Of a stretch of DNA of 64,000 bases, positions 51,483 to 59,196 are shown in pieces. The stretch spans positions 806,001 through 870,000 of the forward strand of contig NZ_CP192599.1 in NCBI RefSeq assembly GCF_050632385.1, in the 5' to 3' direction. The first letter of the stretch is position 1. Every line of letters begins with the position of its first letter. Made by a program: the position numbers and the translations under genes. This stretch comes from Humitalea sp050632385. Lineage in GTDB: Bacteria; Pseudomonadota; Alphaproteobacteria; Acetobacterales; Acetobacteraceae. Under the pieces are notes generated by a model that worked only from the letters and a program-made list of their open reading frames with translations, did no database searches and was not told where the DNA came from.

Positions 51483-52201
51483 CGGGGTCCTGTCAGGGCG
51501 GACTCGCCCTTGGCTGCGAGTTCGCGGGCGAGTTCGTCGGCCCCCTTGGCCTCGGCGGCGGCGAGGATGACCTGGTCCAGTTCCTCGACATCCGACAGCC
51601 GCGGCGGCCAGACGCCGTCGCGCAGCGTGCGCACGCAGCGCACGGATTCCACGATGCCTTGCAGCAGCAACATGAAACCGACGACCGGGATCAGCCCCTT
51701 GAACGGCCAGATCACCGGGCCGGAGGGGCTGAACATGCTGCGTTCATTCTGCGCCAGCGAGATGGCGAAGAAATGCCAGCCGGCGATCATGAAGGCGAAG
51801 ATCGCGGGAAAGAAAAACAGGATGAACAGCGTCAGGTCGAGCCCGGCCTGCCGCCGCGGCGACATCATCCGGTAGAGGAAATCGCCGCGCACATGGCCGT
51901 TGCGCGACAGCGCATAGGCGCCCGCCATCATGAACAGCGTGCCGTAGAGCATGTAGGAGACGTCGTAGCCCCAAGTCGTCGGCGCCCGGAACACGTAGCG
52001 CGCGGTCACTTCGTAAACGACGACGCCGGTCAACGCGATGATGCACCAGGCGAAGGTCTGGCCGACCACGGTCGACAGCCGGTCGATGCCCAGCAAGGTC
52101 TTCTGCACGGCGGGGTGGTCGGAAAACAGGATGCCGACCAGCAGCGCCGCCACCACCAGCGACGCCAGCAGTCCCACCACAAGGCTGTCGGAAGCGCCCA
52201 T
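51479..52201 (-). CDS. dctQ: TRAP transporter small permease subunit (DctQ)
   Basis: 240 aa, longer than the usual ~170: an N-terminal extra hydrophobic helix (LVVGLLASLVVAALLVGILF) and a ~45-residue charged C-terminal tail. The core has four spans with 'VVYEVTARYVFRAPTTWGYDVSYMLYGTLFMMAGAYALSRNGHVRGDFLY', the DctQ hallmark, including the conserved His-Val-Arg-Gly-Asp. It pairs with DctM. It begins 21 bp after the hairpin that separates it from dctP and overlaps dctM at its end. Confidence 0.93.
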   Translation of the reverse strand: MGASDSLVVGLLASLVVAALLVGILFSDHPAVQKTLLGIDRLSTVVGQTFAWCIIALTGVVVYEVTARYVFRAPTTWGYDVSYMLYGTLFMMAGAYALSRNGHVRGDFLYRMMSPRRQAGLDLTLFILFFFPAIFAFMIAGWHFFAISLAQNERSMFSPSGPVIWPFKGLIPVVGFMLLLQGIVESVRCVRTLRDGVWPPRLSDVEELDQVILAAAEAKGADELARELAAKGESALTGPR

Positions 52202-52221
52202 CGCCGATCCCTCCCTTTACG

Positions 52222-52258
52222 AAAAACGGGCCGGACGGGAGCAATCCCGACCGGCCCG
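52222..52258 (-). terminator. Stem-loop with T5 between dctP and dctQ
   Basis: On the minus strand CGGGCCGG-t-CGGGA / TCCCG-t-CCGGCCCG, 13 paired bases around a TTGC loop, then TTTTT. It has intrinsic-terminator form but sits inside the operon, 18 bp after the dctP stop. Likely partial termination or 3'-end protection gives more receptor than permease. Confidence 0.75.
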
Positions 52259-52275
52259 CCGGACCCTGCCCGCCG

Positions 52276-53415
52276 TCAGGTGCGCGCGAAAAAGTGGTTG
52301 TAGGAGACCACGGGGCTGACTTCGTAGCGCAGGAAGAAGTTGCCGATCCGGCGGCACCAGTCGCGCTGGCTGTCGCAGATCTTCTTGAACAGCGGGCCGT
52401 TCACCGGGCTGCTGTTATCCGCCTCAAGCCGCGTGATGACACGGTCCCAGGCGGCCAGTTGGGCGTCCAGCACCGGGCGCGGCGTCGGGCGCACGTTCAC
52501 ACCCTGGGTCTGCGCCATGGCGAGCAGGTCGCGCGAATAGCGGTCCTGCAGCTTCCACGACATGTCGGCGGAGGCCGCTTCCGCGCCATGCCGCAAGGTC
52601 GCCTGCAATTCGGCCGGCAACGCGTCGTACTTCGGCTTGTTGAACAGGACTTCGAAGCATTCCACCGGCTGGTGGTAGCTCTGGATCATGTAGTTCTTCG
52701 CGACGTCGGGGAAACCGAGCACGCGATCGGACGACGGGTTGTTGAACTCGGCGCCGTCGATGACGCCGCGTTCCAACGCGGGCACGATCTCACCCCCCGG
52801 CAGCGACACGACGGCGGCCCCCATTTCGGCCATCAGGTCGGCGGCCAGGCCCACGGTGCGATACTTCAGGCCGCGGACCTGGTCGGCGCGTTCGATCGGG
52901 TTCTTGAACCAGCCGAGCGGCTGCGTCGGCATCGGCCCGGTCAGGAAGCCCACGGTGTTCACCCGCAGCGTGTCATTCACCAATTCCCGGTACAGCGCCT
53001 CACCACCGCCATAATAGAACCAGCCGAGCAATTGATGCGCATCGCCGAACCAGGGCGGTGTCGTGCCGAACAGGCTGAAGGCCTTGTTCTTGCCGAACCA
53101 ATAGGCCGCCACGCCGTGCCCGCCATCCAGCGTGCCGGCCGACACCGCGTCCTGCAACTGGAAGGCACCGACGACGGCCCCGGCGGCCAGCAGGTCAAGA
53201 CGCAGACGCCCCCCCGCCATCGCGTTAACCCGGCTGACATAATCCTGTGCGAATTCGTGGAAGATGTCGCGCTGTGGCCAGGTGGATTGGAAGCGCAGGG
53301 CGACCGTTTGCGCCCGGCTGACCTGCGGCGTCGCCAGCACGACGGCACCTGTCGCCGCGGCCGCACCCGCCAGAAGTCCACGGCGGCCCGGCTTTACGTC
53401 CTGTTCCATGCACAT
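52276..53415 (-). CDS. dctP: TRAP transporter periplasmic substrate-binding protein (DctP family, Tat-type signal)
   Basis: 379 aa. The N-terminus 'KPGRRGLLAGAAAATGAVVL...SRAQ' carries a twin-arginine motif (R-R-G-L-L) and a cleavage site near residue 36, so export through Tat is likely. The mature protein has 'LRFQSTWPQRDIFHEFAQDY', 'AADLMAEMGAAVVSLPGGEIVPALERGVIDGAEFNNPSSD' and 'YMIQSYHQPVECFEVLFN', matching the DctP subgroup with an Arg-type ligand contact that binds monocarboxylates/oxo-acids. The substrate is unknown. Upstream lie two repeated half-palindromic sites and a divergent MarR regulator. Confidence 0.93.
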   Translation of the reverse strand: MCMEQDVKPGRRGLLAGAAAATGAVVLATPQVSRAQTVALRFQSTWPQRDIFHEFAQDYVSRVNAMAGGRLRLDLLAAGAVVGAFQLQDAVSAGTLDGGHGVAAYWFGKNKAFSLFGTTPPWFGDAHQLLGWFYYGGGEALYRELVNDTLRVNTVGFLTGPMPTQPLGWFKNPIERADQVRGLKYRTVGLAADLMAEMGAAVVSLPGGEIVPALERGVIDGAEFNNPSSDRVLGFPDVAKNYMIQSYHQPVECFEVLFNKPKYDALPAELQATLRHGAEAASADMSWKLQDRYSRDLLAMAQTQGVNVRPTPRPVLDAQLAAWDRVITRLEADNSSPVNGPLFKKICDSQRDWCRRIGNFFLRYEVSPVVSYNHFFART

Positions 53416-53454
53416 CTTCTCCCTGTCCCCGACGTTGCGCGGAGATTACCTCAA

Positions 53455-53496
53455 GCGCATATTGGACATGCGTTCAGAGCGCAATACGGTCATGCG
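53455..53496. promoter_or_regulatory. Paired candidate MarR operators between dctP and marR
   Basis: Two 18-bp sites, 53455-53472 and 53479-53496, start 24 bp apart and match at 13 of 18 positions (pattern GCGCA-N4-GG-N-CATGCG). Each has imperfect dyad symmetry; the first contains CGCAT-N7-ATGCG. They lie in the 107-bp divergent gap and would suit cooperative repression of both transcripts. Confidence 0.5.
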
Positions 53497-53522
53497 AGAA
53501 ACGCAGAATCGGAAACGATCCC

Positions 53523-53990
53523 ATGGTTCGGCCGGCGGAAGACTTCGATCGTGACGCATCGGCGGCAGGGGAGCCGCCCTACAGCCTGGACGATTCGGTT
53601 GGCCATTTGCTGCGCCGCGCGCACCAGCGCTACGCGGCGATCTTTCTCGCCCTCGGTGGGCCCGGCGGCCTGACGCCCACGCAATTCGCGACGCTGGTCA
53701 GGCTCGATCAATCCGGCCGCATCACGCAGAATCGGCTTGGCCGCCTTGTGGCCCTCGATTCCGCGACGACGAAGGGGGTGGTGCAGCGGCTGCGCGACCG
53801 CGGGCTGATCGCCGCGACGACCGACCCGATGGACCGGCGCACCGTGGTCCTGACATTGACGGAGGAGGGCCAGGCCGCCCTGGTCGAAGCCCGCGCCCAG
53901 GGGCTGCGGGCGCGGGATGCCCTGCTGAACCCGCTCGATCCCGGCGAAAGGGTGGCGCTGCTCGCGCTGCTGCGCCGCCTGGCGATCTGA
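53523..53990 (+). CDS. MarR family transcriptional regulator
   Basis: 155 aa winged-helix dimer: 'YSLDDSVGHLLRRAHQRYAAIFLAL', recognition helix region 'LTPTQFATLVRLDQSGRITQNRLGRLVALDSATTKGVVQRLRDRGLIAAT', wing 'DPMDRRTVVLTLTEEGQAAL'. Such regulators typically release DNA on binding an aromatic or phenolic ligand. Divergent from the TRAP operon, which it most likely represses. The ATG at 53523 lies 26 bp after the second operator-like site. Specificity is unknown. Confidence 0.92.
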   Translation: MVRPAEDFDRDASAAGEPPYSLDDSVGHLLRRAHQRYAAIFLALGGPGGLTPTQFATLVRLDQSGRITQNRLGRLVALDSATTKGVVQRLRDRGLIAATTDPMDRRTVVLTLTEEGQAALVEARAQGLRARDALLNPLDPGERVALLALLRRLAI

Positions 53991-53995
53991 CGGCG

Positions 53996-54763
53996 CTACG
54001 CCCGGCGCAACACGGCCGACACGGCGACTCGCGGCGACACGGCCAGCGCCTGACGCATCGCCGCCGCATCCGGATAGGTCGCGGGCGCGGCCAGAAGGGT
54101 CGCTTCGGTTTGGACCCGCACCTCGGCCTCGCGGAACGGCCAGGGGTCGCAGACCAGATAGCCGTCGCCTTGCCGCAGCATCATCCGGGCATGGCTGCCA
54201 TCGGCCAGTGGCGCGTCGCCGGTCCAGCAATCGGCCAGGCCCCAGCAGATGGTCAGCGACATCTGGTCCACCGCGCCCAGGATGGCGCTGTTGGCCGCGA
54301 CCTCGGCCTCGGTCACACCCAAGCGCGCCGCCCATTCGGCCTGCAGCACCGCCTGTTCGGCCAGGTAGGCATCGGCCGCCGCCGCATCCGCGGGGTCCAC
54401 GCGATGCCGGTCGAGGAAGCGGCGATAGATCAGGTTGCCGTGGCGTGAAATCAGCAGCGCCGGCCACAGCCCCCAGGATGCCAGCGCGAGACGCACCCCC
54501 TCCGCCCACATCGGCGCATGGTGGCGCCCGCCCAGGCCGCGGAATTCCAGCGGCCGGCCGGTCGCGGGGTCGAAGCTGGGCTCGGCCTCCCACCCCATCC
54601 AGGCCACGTCGTGCTGCGCGCAGGCCAGCGCGACCGGTTCCAGCGGCGCCGGCGCGGCAAAGCCGGGGGCGCCCCAGGCGCGCGCCAACTGGCCGGAGAT
54701 CAGGGCATGGGCGGGCTGGCTGACGCACAGCAGGCCGCCGTCGGGCATGGGGCGCAGGAGCAT
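53996..54763 (-). CDS. DUF3891 family protein
   Basis: 255 aa from ATG 54763; an in-frame ATG 87 nt upstream adds 29 residues atypical of the family and is rejected. 'GGLLCVSQPAHALISGQLARAWG', 'ALACAQHDVAWMGWE', 'ALLISRHGNLIYRRFLDRHR' and 'AVDQMSLTICWGL' carry conserved His/Asp residues (H in QPAHA, QHD, SRHG; D in VDQMSL) that resemble a metal-binding HD-like helical core. No activity is known to me for this family. It is convergent with the MarR gene (5 bp apart) and divergent from pntAA. Confidence 0.75.
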   Translation of the reverse strand: MLLRPMPDGGLLCVSQPAHALISGQLARAWGAPGFAAPAPLEPVALACAQHDVAWMGWEAEPSFDPATGRPLEFRGLGGRHHAPMWAEGVRLALASWGLWPALLISRHGNLIYRRFLDRHRVDPADAAAADAYLAEQAVLQAEWAARLGVTEAEVAANSAILGAVDQMSLTICWGLADCWTGDAPLADGSHARMMLRQGDGYLVCDPWPFREAEVRVQTEATLLAAPATYPDAAAMRQALAVSPRVAVSAVLRRA

Positions 54764-54885
54764 GGCGCGATGTTGCCCGCGCCCGGTGCTTCCCCGCAAG
54801 CGGCCTGCCGCCATGCTATCCGCCTTGCGTTGATCGGCCTGTATCATCATGTTGCGGTGCGAATTGGGTCAGGGGATTTGGTGAC

Positions 54886-56046
54886 ATGCGCCTTGCGGTG
54901 CTGAAGGAACGCCGCGGCGGCGAAACGCGCGTGGCCGCGACGCCGGAGACGGTGAAGAAATACATCGCCCTCGGCTGCACGGTGGCTGTCGAGGCCGGGC
55001 TCGGCATCCATGCCGGCCAGCCCGACGCGGCCTATGCCGAAGCCGGGGCGCTGATCTTCAACAACGCCGCCGGAGCCCTCGCCGGCGCCGAGATCGTGCT
55101 GAAGGTGCGCGCCCCCCTGGCGCAGGGCGAAGGGGAGGTGGACGAGCTTTACCTGATCCCGCGCGGCGCGCTGGTGATCGGCACCCTGGGCGCCGATACC
55201 GTGGCGGCACAGCGCTATGCGACGCTCGGCCTGGATGCGGTGTCGATGGAACTGCTGCCGCGCATCACCCGCGCGCAGTCGATGGACGTGCTGTCCAGCC
55301 AGGCGAACCTGGCGGGCTATCGCGCGGTGATCGAGGGCGCGGTCGCCTACGACAAGGGCTTCCCGATGCTGATGACCGCGGCGGGCACGATCCCGGCCGC
55401 GAACGTCCTGATCATGGGCGCCGGCGTCGCCGGGTTGCAGGCGATCGCCACGGCCCGTCGCCTCGGGGGCCGCGTGTCGGCGACCGACGTGCGCCCGGCC
55501 GCCAAGGAAGAGATCAAGAGCCTCGGCGCGACCTTCGTCGGCTACGAGGATGAGGAGATGAAGGCCGCCCAGACCACCGGCGGCTATGCCAAGGCGATGA
55601 GCCCCGAATACCTGGCCAAGCAGGCCGAGGTCGTCGCGGTCGCCGCCGCCAAGGCCGATGTCATCGTCTGCACCGCGCTGGTGCAGGGCCGCCGCGCGCC
55701 GATCCTGATCAATGACGCGATGGTCGCCAGCATGAAGCCGGGCTCGGTGATCGTGGACATCGCCTCCGACGCCGGCGGCAATTGCTCGGCGACGGTGCCG
55801 GGCCAGGCGATCACCACCGCCAATGGGGTGAAGGTGCTGGGCTGGAACAACTGGCCCGGGCGCATCGCCGGGGCCGCGTCCAACCTCTATGCGCGCAACC
55901 TGCTGACCTTCCTGACGACCTTCTGGGACAAGGAGGCCAAGAAGGCGGTGCTGAACCCCGAGGATGACATCATCAAGGGCAGCCAGATCACCCGCGCCGG
56001 CGCCGTGGTCCATCCCAACTTTCTGCCGAAGGAGACCGCGGCATGA
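54886..56046 (+). CDS. pntAA: Proton-translocating NAD(P)+ transhydrogenase, subunit alpha part 1 (PntAA)
   Basis: 386 aa, the soluble NAD(H)-binding domain I. It starts 'MRLAVLKERRGGETRVAATPETVKKY', followed by 'SSQANLAGYRAVIEGAVAY', the Rossmann segment 'VLIMGAGVAGLQAIATARRLGGRVSATDVRP' and the mobile-loop region. The enzyme couples proton entry to hydride transfer from NADH to NADP+, supplying NADPH. The alpha subunit is split in two genes, as in Rhodospirillum rubrum. It overlaps pntAB by 4 nt (ATGA). Confidence 0.97.
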   Translation: MRLAVLKERRGGETRVAATPETVKKYIALGCTVAVEAGLGIHAGQPDAAYAEAGALIFNNAAGALAGAEIVLKVRAPLAQGEGEVDELYLIPRGALVIGTLGADTVAAQRYATLGLDAVSMELLPRITRAQSMDVLSSQANLAGYRAVIEGAVAYDKGFPMLMTAAGTIPAANVLIMGAGVAGLQAIATARRLGGRVSATDVRPAAKEEIKSLGATFVGYEDEEMKAAQTTGGYAKAMSPEYLAKQAEVVAVAAAKADVIVCTALVQGRRAPILINDAMVASMKPGSVIVDIASDAGGNCSATVPGQAITTANGVKVLGWNNWPGRIAGAASNLYARNLLTFLTTFWDKEAKKAVLNPEDDIIKGSQITRAGAVVHPNFLPKETAA

Positions 56047-56435
56047 ACCCGACCGATCTCGCCAACCAGGCCAAGGCCACCGCCGACCTGGCGCTGACGA
56101 TGGCCGACCGCGCGCTGGCCGCCGCCCAGGCGGTGCAGCCCCTGGCCGAGGCCGCCAACCCCTTCCTGCTGATGCTGACGATCTTCTTGCTCGCCTGCTT
56201 CGTCGGCTATTACGTCGTCTGGTCGGTGACGCCTGCGCTGCATTCGCCGCTGATGGGCGTCACCAACGCGATTTCCTCGGTGATCGTGGTGGGCGCGATC
56301 CTCGCGGCCGGCATGGCCGAGAGCAATGTCGCCCGCGTCTTCGGCTTCCTCGGCGTGATGCTTGCTTCGGTGAACATCTTTGGTGGGTTCATCGTGACGC
56401 GACGCATGCTCGCGATGTTCAAGCGGAAGGGCTGA
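56043..56435 (+). CDS. pntAB: NAD(P)+ transhydrogenase, subunit alpha part 2 (PntAB)
   Basis: 130 aa membrane subunit. A ~40-residue Ala-rich amphipathic lead, then 'LLMLTIFLLACFVGYYVVWSVTPALHSPLMGVTNAISSVIVVGAILAAGM' and a last span ending 'GGFIVTRRMLAMFKRKG'. 'TPALHSPLMGVTNAIS' is the strongly conserved loop of the proton-channel domain. Together with PntB it forms domain II. The ATG overlaps the pntAA stop; pntB follows 4 bp later. Confidence 0.96.
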   Translation: MNPTDLANQAKATADLALTMADRALAAAQAVQPLAEAANPFLLMLTIFLLACFVGYYVVWSVTPALHSPLMGVTNAISSVIVVGAILAAGMAESNVARVFGFLGVMLASVNIFGGFIVTRRMLAMFKRKG

Positions 56436-56439
56436 GAAC

Positions 56440-57840
56440 ATGGCGACGATTTCCACGCTCGCGTATCTCATCGCGTCCGTCCTGTTCATCCTGGCCCTGC
56501 GCGGGTTGTCGAACCCCGAAAGCAGCCGCCAGGGCAACCTGTTCGGCATGATCGGCATGGGGATCGCTGTGGTCGCGACCCTGTTCCACAGCGGTATCGA
56601 TGGCGGCGGCTTCGCGCTGATCATCGTCGCCATCGCGATCGGCGGCAGCGTCGGCACGGTGCTGGCGCGACGCATCCAGATGACGTCGCTGCCGCAGTTG
56701 GTGGCCTTCTTCCACAGCCTGGTCGGCATGGCGGCGGTCTTCGTCGCGGCGGCGGCCTTCTACAGCCCCGAATCCTTCGGCATCGGCACGCGCGGGCACA
56801 TCCACGCCCAATCGCTGGTCGAGATGTCGCTGGGCCTAGCCATTGGTGCCATCACCTTCTCCGGCTCGCTGATCGCCTTCGCCAAGCTCGACGGGCGCAT
56901 GTCCGGCGCGCCGATCCTCTTCGCGGGCCAGCACAAGCTGAACCTCGGGCTCGGCATCCTGATGCTGGTGCTGGTCGTGAGCTTCGTCGCGACGGGCAGC
57001 CCGATCCTGTTCTGGCTGATCGCGATCCTGGCCTTCGGGCTGGGCTTCCTGCTGATCATCCCGATCGGTGGCGCGGACATGCCGGTCGTGGTGTCCATGC
57101 TGAACAGCTACTCCGGCTGGGCGGCGGCGGGCATCGGCTTTACCATCGGCAACCTGCTGCTGATCGTGACCGGCGCCTTGGTCGGCGCTTCGGGCGCAAT
57201 CCTGTCCTACATCATGTGCAAGGGCATGAACCGCAGCATCATCAACGTGCTGCTGGGTGGCTTTGGGACCACGAGTGGCGAGGCGGCCGCCGGTGGCGGT
57301 GGCCCGGCGCGGCCGACCAAGAACGGCAGCCCGGAAGATGCCGCCTACATCATGAAGAACGCCCAGAAGGTCATCGTGGTGCCCGGCTACGGCATGGCGG
57401 TGGCCCAGGCCCAGCAGGTGGTGCGCGAAATGGCGGATCTGCTGAAGAAGGAAGGCGTCGACGTCTCCTACGCCATCCACCCCGTCGCGGGCCGTATGCC
57501 CGGCCACATGAACGTGCTGCTGGCCGAGGCCAACGTGCCCTACGACGAGGTGCATGAGTTGGAGGAGATCAACCCCGAATTCGCCGACGCGGACGTCGCC
57601 TATGTCATCGGGGCAAACGACGTGACCAACCCTGCCGCCAAGACGGACAAGTCCTCGGCGATCTATGGCATGCCGATCCTGGACGTCGAAAAGGCCAAGA
57701 CCGTGTTCTTCGTGAAGCGCGGCATGGCGTCCGGCTATGCCGGCGTCGAGAACGAGCTGTTTTTCCGCGACAACACGATGATGCTGTTTGGGGATGCCAA
57801 AAAGGTGACCCAGCAGATCGTGCAGGCGCTGCAGAAATAA
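56440..57840 (+). CDS. pntB: NAD(P)+ transhydrogenase, subunit beta (PntB)
   Basis: 466 aa. The first ~270 residues are membrane spans of domain II, with 'LPQLVAFFHSLVGMAAVFVA' (conserved His in the proton path) and 'GADMPVVVSMLNSYSGWAAAGIGF'. Residues ~290-466 are domain III, the NADP(H) site, with 'VIVVPGYGMAVAQAQQVVREMADLLKKEGVDVSYAIHPVAGRMPGHMNVLLAEANVPYDEV' and 'VIGANDVTNPAAKTDKSSAIYGMPILDVEKAKTVFFVKRGMASGYAGVEN'. Complete, last gene of pntAA-AB-B; a stem-loop follows after 24 bp. Confidence 0.97.
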   Translation: MATISTLAYLIASVLFILALRGLSNPESSRQGNLFGMIGMGIAVVATLFHSGIDGGGFALIIVAIAIGGSVGTVLARRIQMTSLPQLVAFFHSLVGMAAVFVAAAAFYSPESFGIGTRGHIHAQSLVEMSLGLAIGAITFSGSLIAFAKLDGRMSGAPILFAGQHKLNLGLGILMLVLVVSFVATGSPILFWLIAILAFGLGFLLIIPIGGADMPVVVSMLNSYSGWAAAGIGFTIGNLLLIVTGALVGASGAILSYIMCKGMNRSIINVLLGGFGTTSGEAAAGGGGPARPTKNGSPEDAAYIMKNAQKVIVVPGYGMAVAQAQQVVREMADLLKKEGVDVSYAIHPVAGRMPGHMNVLLAEANVPYDEVHELEEINPEFADADVAYVIGANDVTNPAAKTDKSSAIYGMPILDVEKAKTVFFVKRGMASGYAGVENELFFRDNTMMLFGDAKKVTQQIVQALQK

Positions 57841-57864
57841 GCCATCCTTCAACTGCACGTTGCG

Positions 57865-57889
57865 CGGCAGGCGATCGAATCGCCTGCCG
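57865..57889 (+). terminator. Stem-loop after pntB
   Basis: CGGCAGGCGA-TCGAA-TCGCCTGCCG: perfect 10-bp stem 24 nt after the pntB stop, followed by the modestly T-rich AACCATTTTA. Probable terminator of the pnt operon, 45 bp before the next gene. Confidence 0.7.
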
Positions 57890-57933
57890 AACCATTTTAC
57901 GGGGGCAACGTTGCAGGCCAGAAGGATCCTTGC

Positions 57934-58995
57934 GTGCCGCTGACCCTGACGACGCTACCGGATACCGTCGAATCCGCCCTTTATAATCCCCGAGCCGTTG
58001 GTGAGTTGAAGAGGCGCCTGGACGCCTTCGTGAACGCGCGGCAACTGCCGCGCTACGCCGGCGGCCCAACCCTGGAGCGCGTGGCCTTCACCGCCTTCCA
58101 GGCCTATTGCCGCTACATCGACGCCAGCCACTTCGTCTACAGCTTCACGCAGGTCGGCGTGCCATGGGACAGTGGCGCCTGGGTGACCGGCGTGCTGCGC
58201 GGCAACTGCATGAACCTCGCCCTGGGCTTCAACTACCTGTTGCAGCACCTGGGCTTCCCCGTCGCCCTGCTGGGCTTGCAGCAATCCCATCCGCTGACGC
58301 CCCAGTTCGGGAAGATCGCCCAAAAACCCAGCGCCCGGTTGCACCCGGCCAATGTGCGGGGAACCACCACCTTCGGCGGGCCCTGGGAATACATCGCCAC
58401 GGCCTATCCGCAGGCCCGGATCACCGCGACCAATGCGGTCCATGTCCGTCGCGGCGCCTGGTTCCCCGGCCGGCACTACGAGAACCAGAACATCACCAAG
58501 AGCCACCGCGACGTCTTCGACAATCACTGGTGCGCCGTGTTGAAACTGCGCGGCATCGAATTCCCGTTCTTCGATCCGCTGGTCGCAGCGCGCTACCGGA
58601 ACGGCCAGGAGGATATGTTCGAGTCCTTCGTCCGCATCGGCAATTTCGCCTACAAGACCTTCCCGACGAATCCCGTGTTTCGCAGCCTCGAGGACCCGCG
58701 GACGCTGGTCTATGCCATCCCCGAGCGGTTCCACGACATCACGGACGACTCGACCTTCCGGGCGATGAAAACGGCCACGAACACGGCCGCGAATGATGAT
58801 CCCGACTGCCGGATGTTCTGGCAGGTGGATTCGGGGACGGACTGGTTCGAACGCAATACCGGCGCCCGTGTGATGCCGGAGGATGCGCGGCCGCATCCGT
58901 TGTTCGTGCAGCAGCTTTTCCACATGTGCTCGGTCAGCCGGTGGACCGGATCGCTGAGCTACGCCGCCGATCGCGTCCGGCTGGTGCCCGGCTGA
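57934..58995 (+). CDS. Unrecognised protein with transglutaminase-like Cys-His-Asp arrangement
   Basis: 353 aa, soluble, no signal peptide. I do not recognise the family. Residues 90-115 read 'GNCMNLALGFNYLLQHLGFPVALLG' and residues 196-216 read 'DNHWCAVLKLRGIEFPFFDPL'. This is the layout of transglutaminase-like and papain-like folds: Cys at the start of a helix (Cys92), then a His on a strand (His198), then an Asp on the next strand (Asp214), where the classic forms are GxCxxxAxxxxxLLRxxGxPAR and HAWxEVxxxxxWxxxDP. A cysteine peptidase, amidase or acyltransferase is therefore possible. GTG start at 57934. Its own stem-loop follows, so it seems to be transcribed alone. Confidence 0.7.
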   Translation: MPLTLTTLPDTVESALYNPRAVGELKRRLDAFVNARQLPRYAGGPTLERVAFTAFQAYCRYIDASHFVYSFTQVGVPWDSGAWVTGVLRGNCMNLALGFNYLLQHLGFPVALLGLQQSHPLTPQFGKIAQKPSARLHPANVRGTTTFGGPWEYIATAYPQARITATNAVHVRRGAWFPGRHYENQNITKSHRDVFDNHWCAVLKLRGIEFPFFDPLVAARYRNGQEDMFESFVRIGNFAYKTFPTNPVFRSLEDPRTLVYAIPERFHDITDDSTFRAMKTATNTAANDDPDCRMFWQVDSGTDWFERNTGARVMPEDARPHPLFVQQLFHMCSVSRWTGSLSYAADRVRLVPG

Positions 58996-59006
58996 CGCAA
59001 TGGGCC

Positions 59007-59031
59007 GGGGCAGGGGCATCGCCTCTGCCCC
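59007..59031 (+). terminator. Stem-loop after the Cys-His-Asp protein gene
   Basis: GGGGCAGGGGC/GCCTCTGCCCC, 11 pairs including one G-U with a 3-nt loop, 12 bp after the stop. No T tract, so termination efficiency is uncertain. Confidence 0.55.
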
Positions 59032-59047
59032 GCGAGGCGATGCGCAT

Positions 59048-59160
59048 GCAAAAACAGACCGCCTACGCCATGGGCGCGGCAGCCAGATAGATCATGTCAG
59101 AGCGGGGTTTCGGGCCACGCCGCGGATCGAATCCGCCTGACGTAGCGCGCAAAACACTGG
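59048..59160 (-). ncRNA. Candidate structured small RNA downstream of rpsU
   Basis: Minus-strand sequence can fold into a three-way junction: closing stem GTCAG/CTGAC (59141-59137 with 59100-59096), a 6-bp hairpin GCGGAT-TCG-ATCCGC (59136-59122), and a second hairpin with one mismatch (59120-59102). It is followed by a stem (59079-59059) and a T5 run (59054-59050) that resemble an intrinsic terminator. It lies between the rpsU terminator and the convergent gene. Whether it is transcribed is unknown, and it matches no RNA family I can name. Confidence 0.3.
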
Positions 59161-59192
59161 CTGAGGGCAGGGGCGTCGGCCGCTGCCCTCAG
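59161..59192 (-). terminator. Terminator of rpsU
   Basis: CTGAGGGCAG/CTGCCCTCAG, perfect 10-bp stem with a 12-nt loop, beginning 4 bp after the rpsU stop on the minus strand; TTTT follows a few bases later (CCAGTGTTTTGC). Confidence 0.7.
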
Positions 59193-59196
59193 GTCG

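Noticed and set aside
59102..59141. GCGGATCGAATCCGC looks like a tRNA T-arm (TTCGAATC-like loop)
   Set aside because: No acceptor, D or anticodon arm can be built around it on either strand; better explained as one hairpin of the candidate structured RNA.
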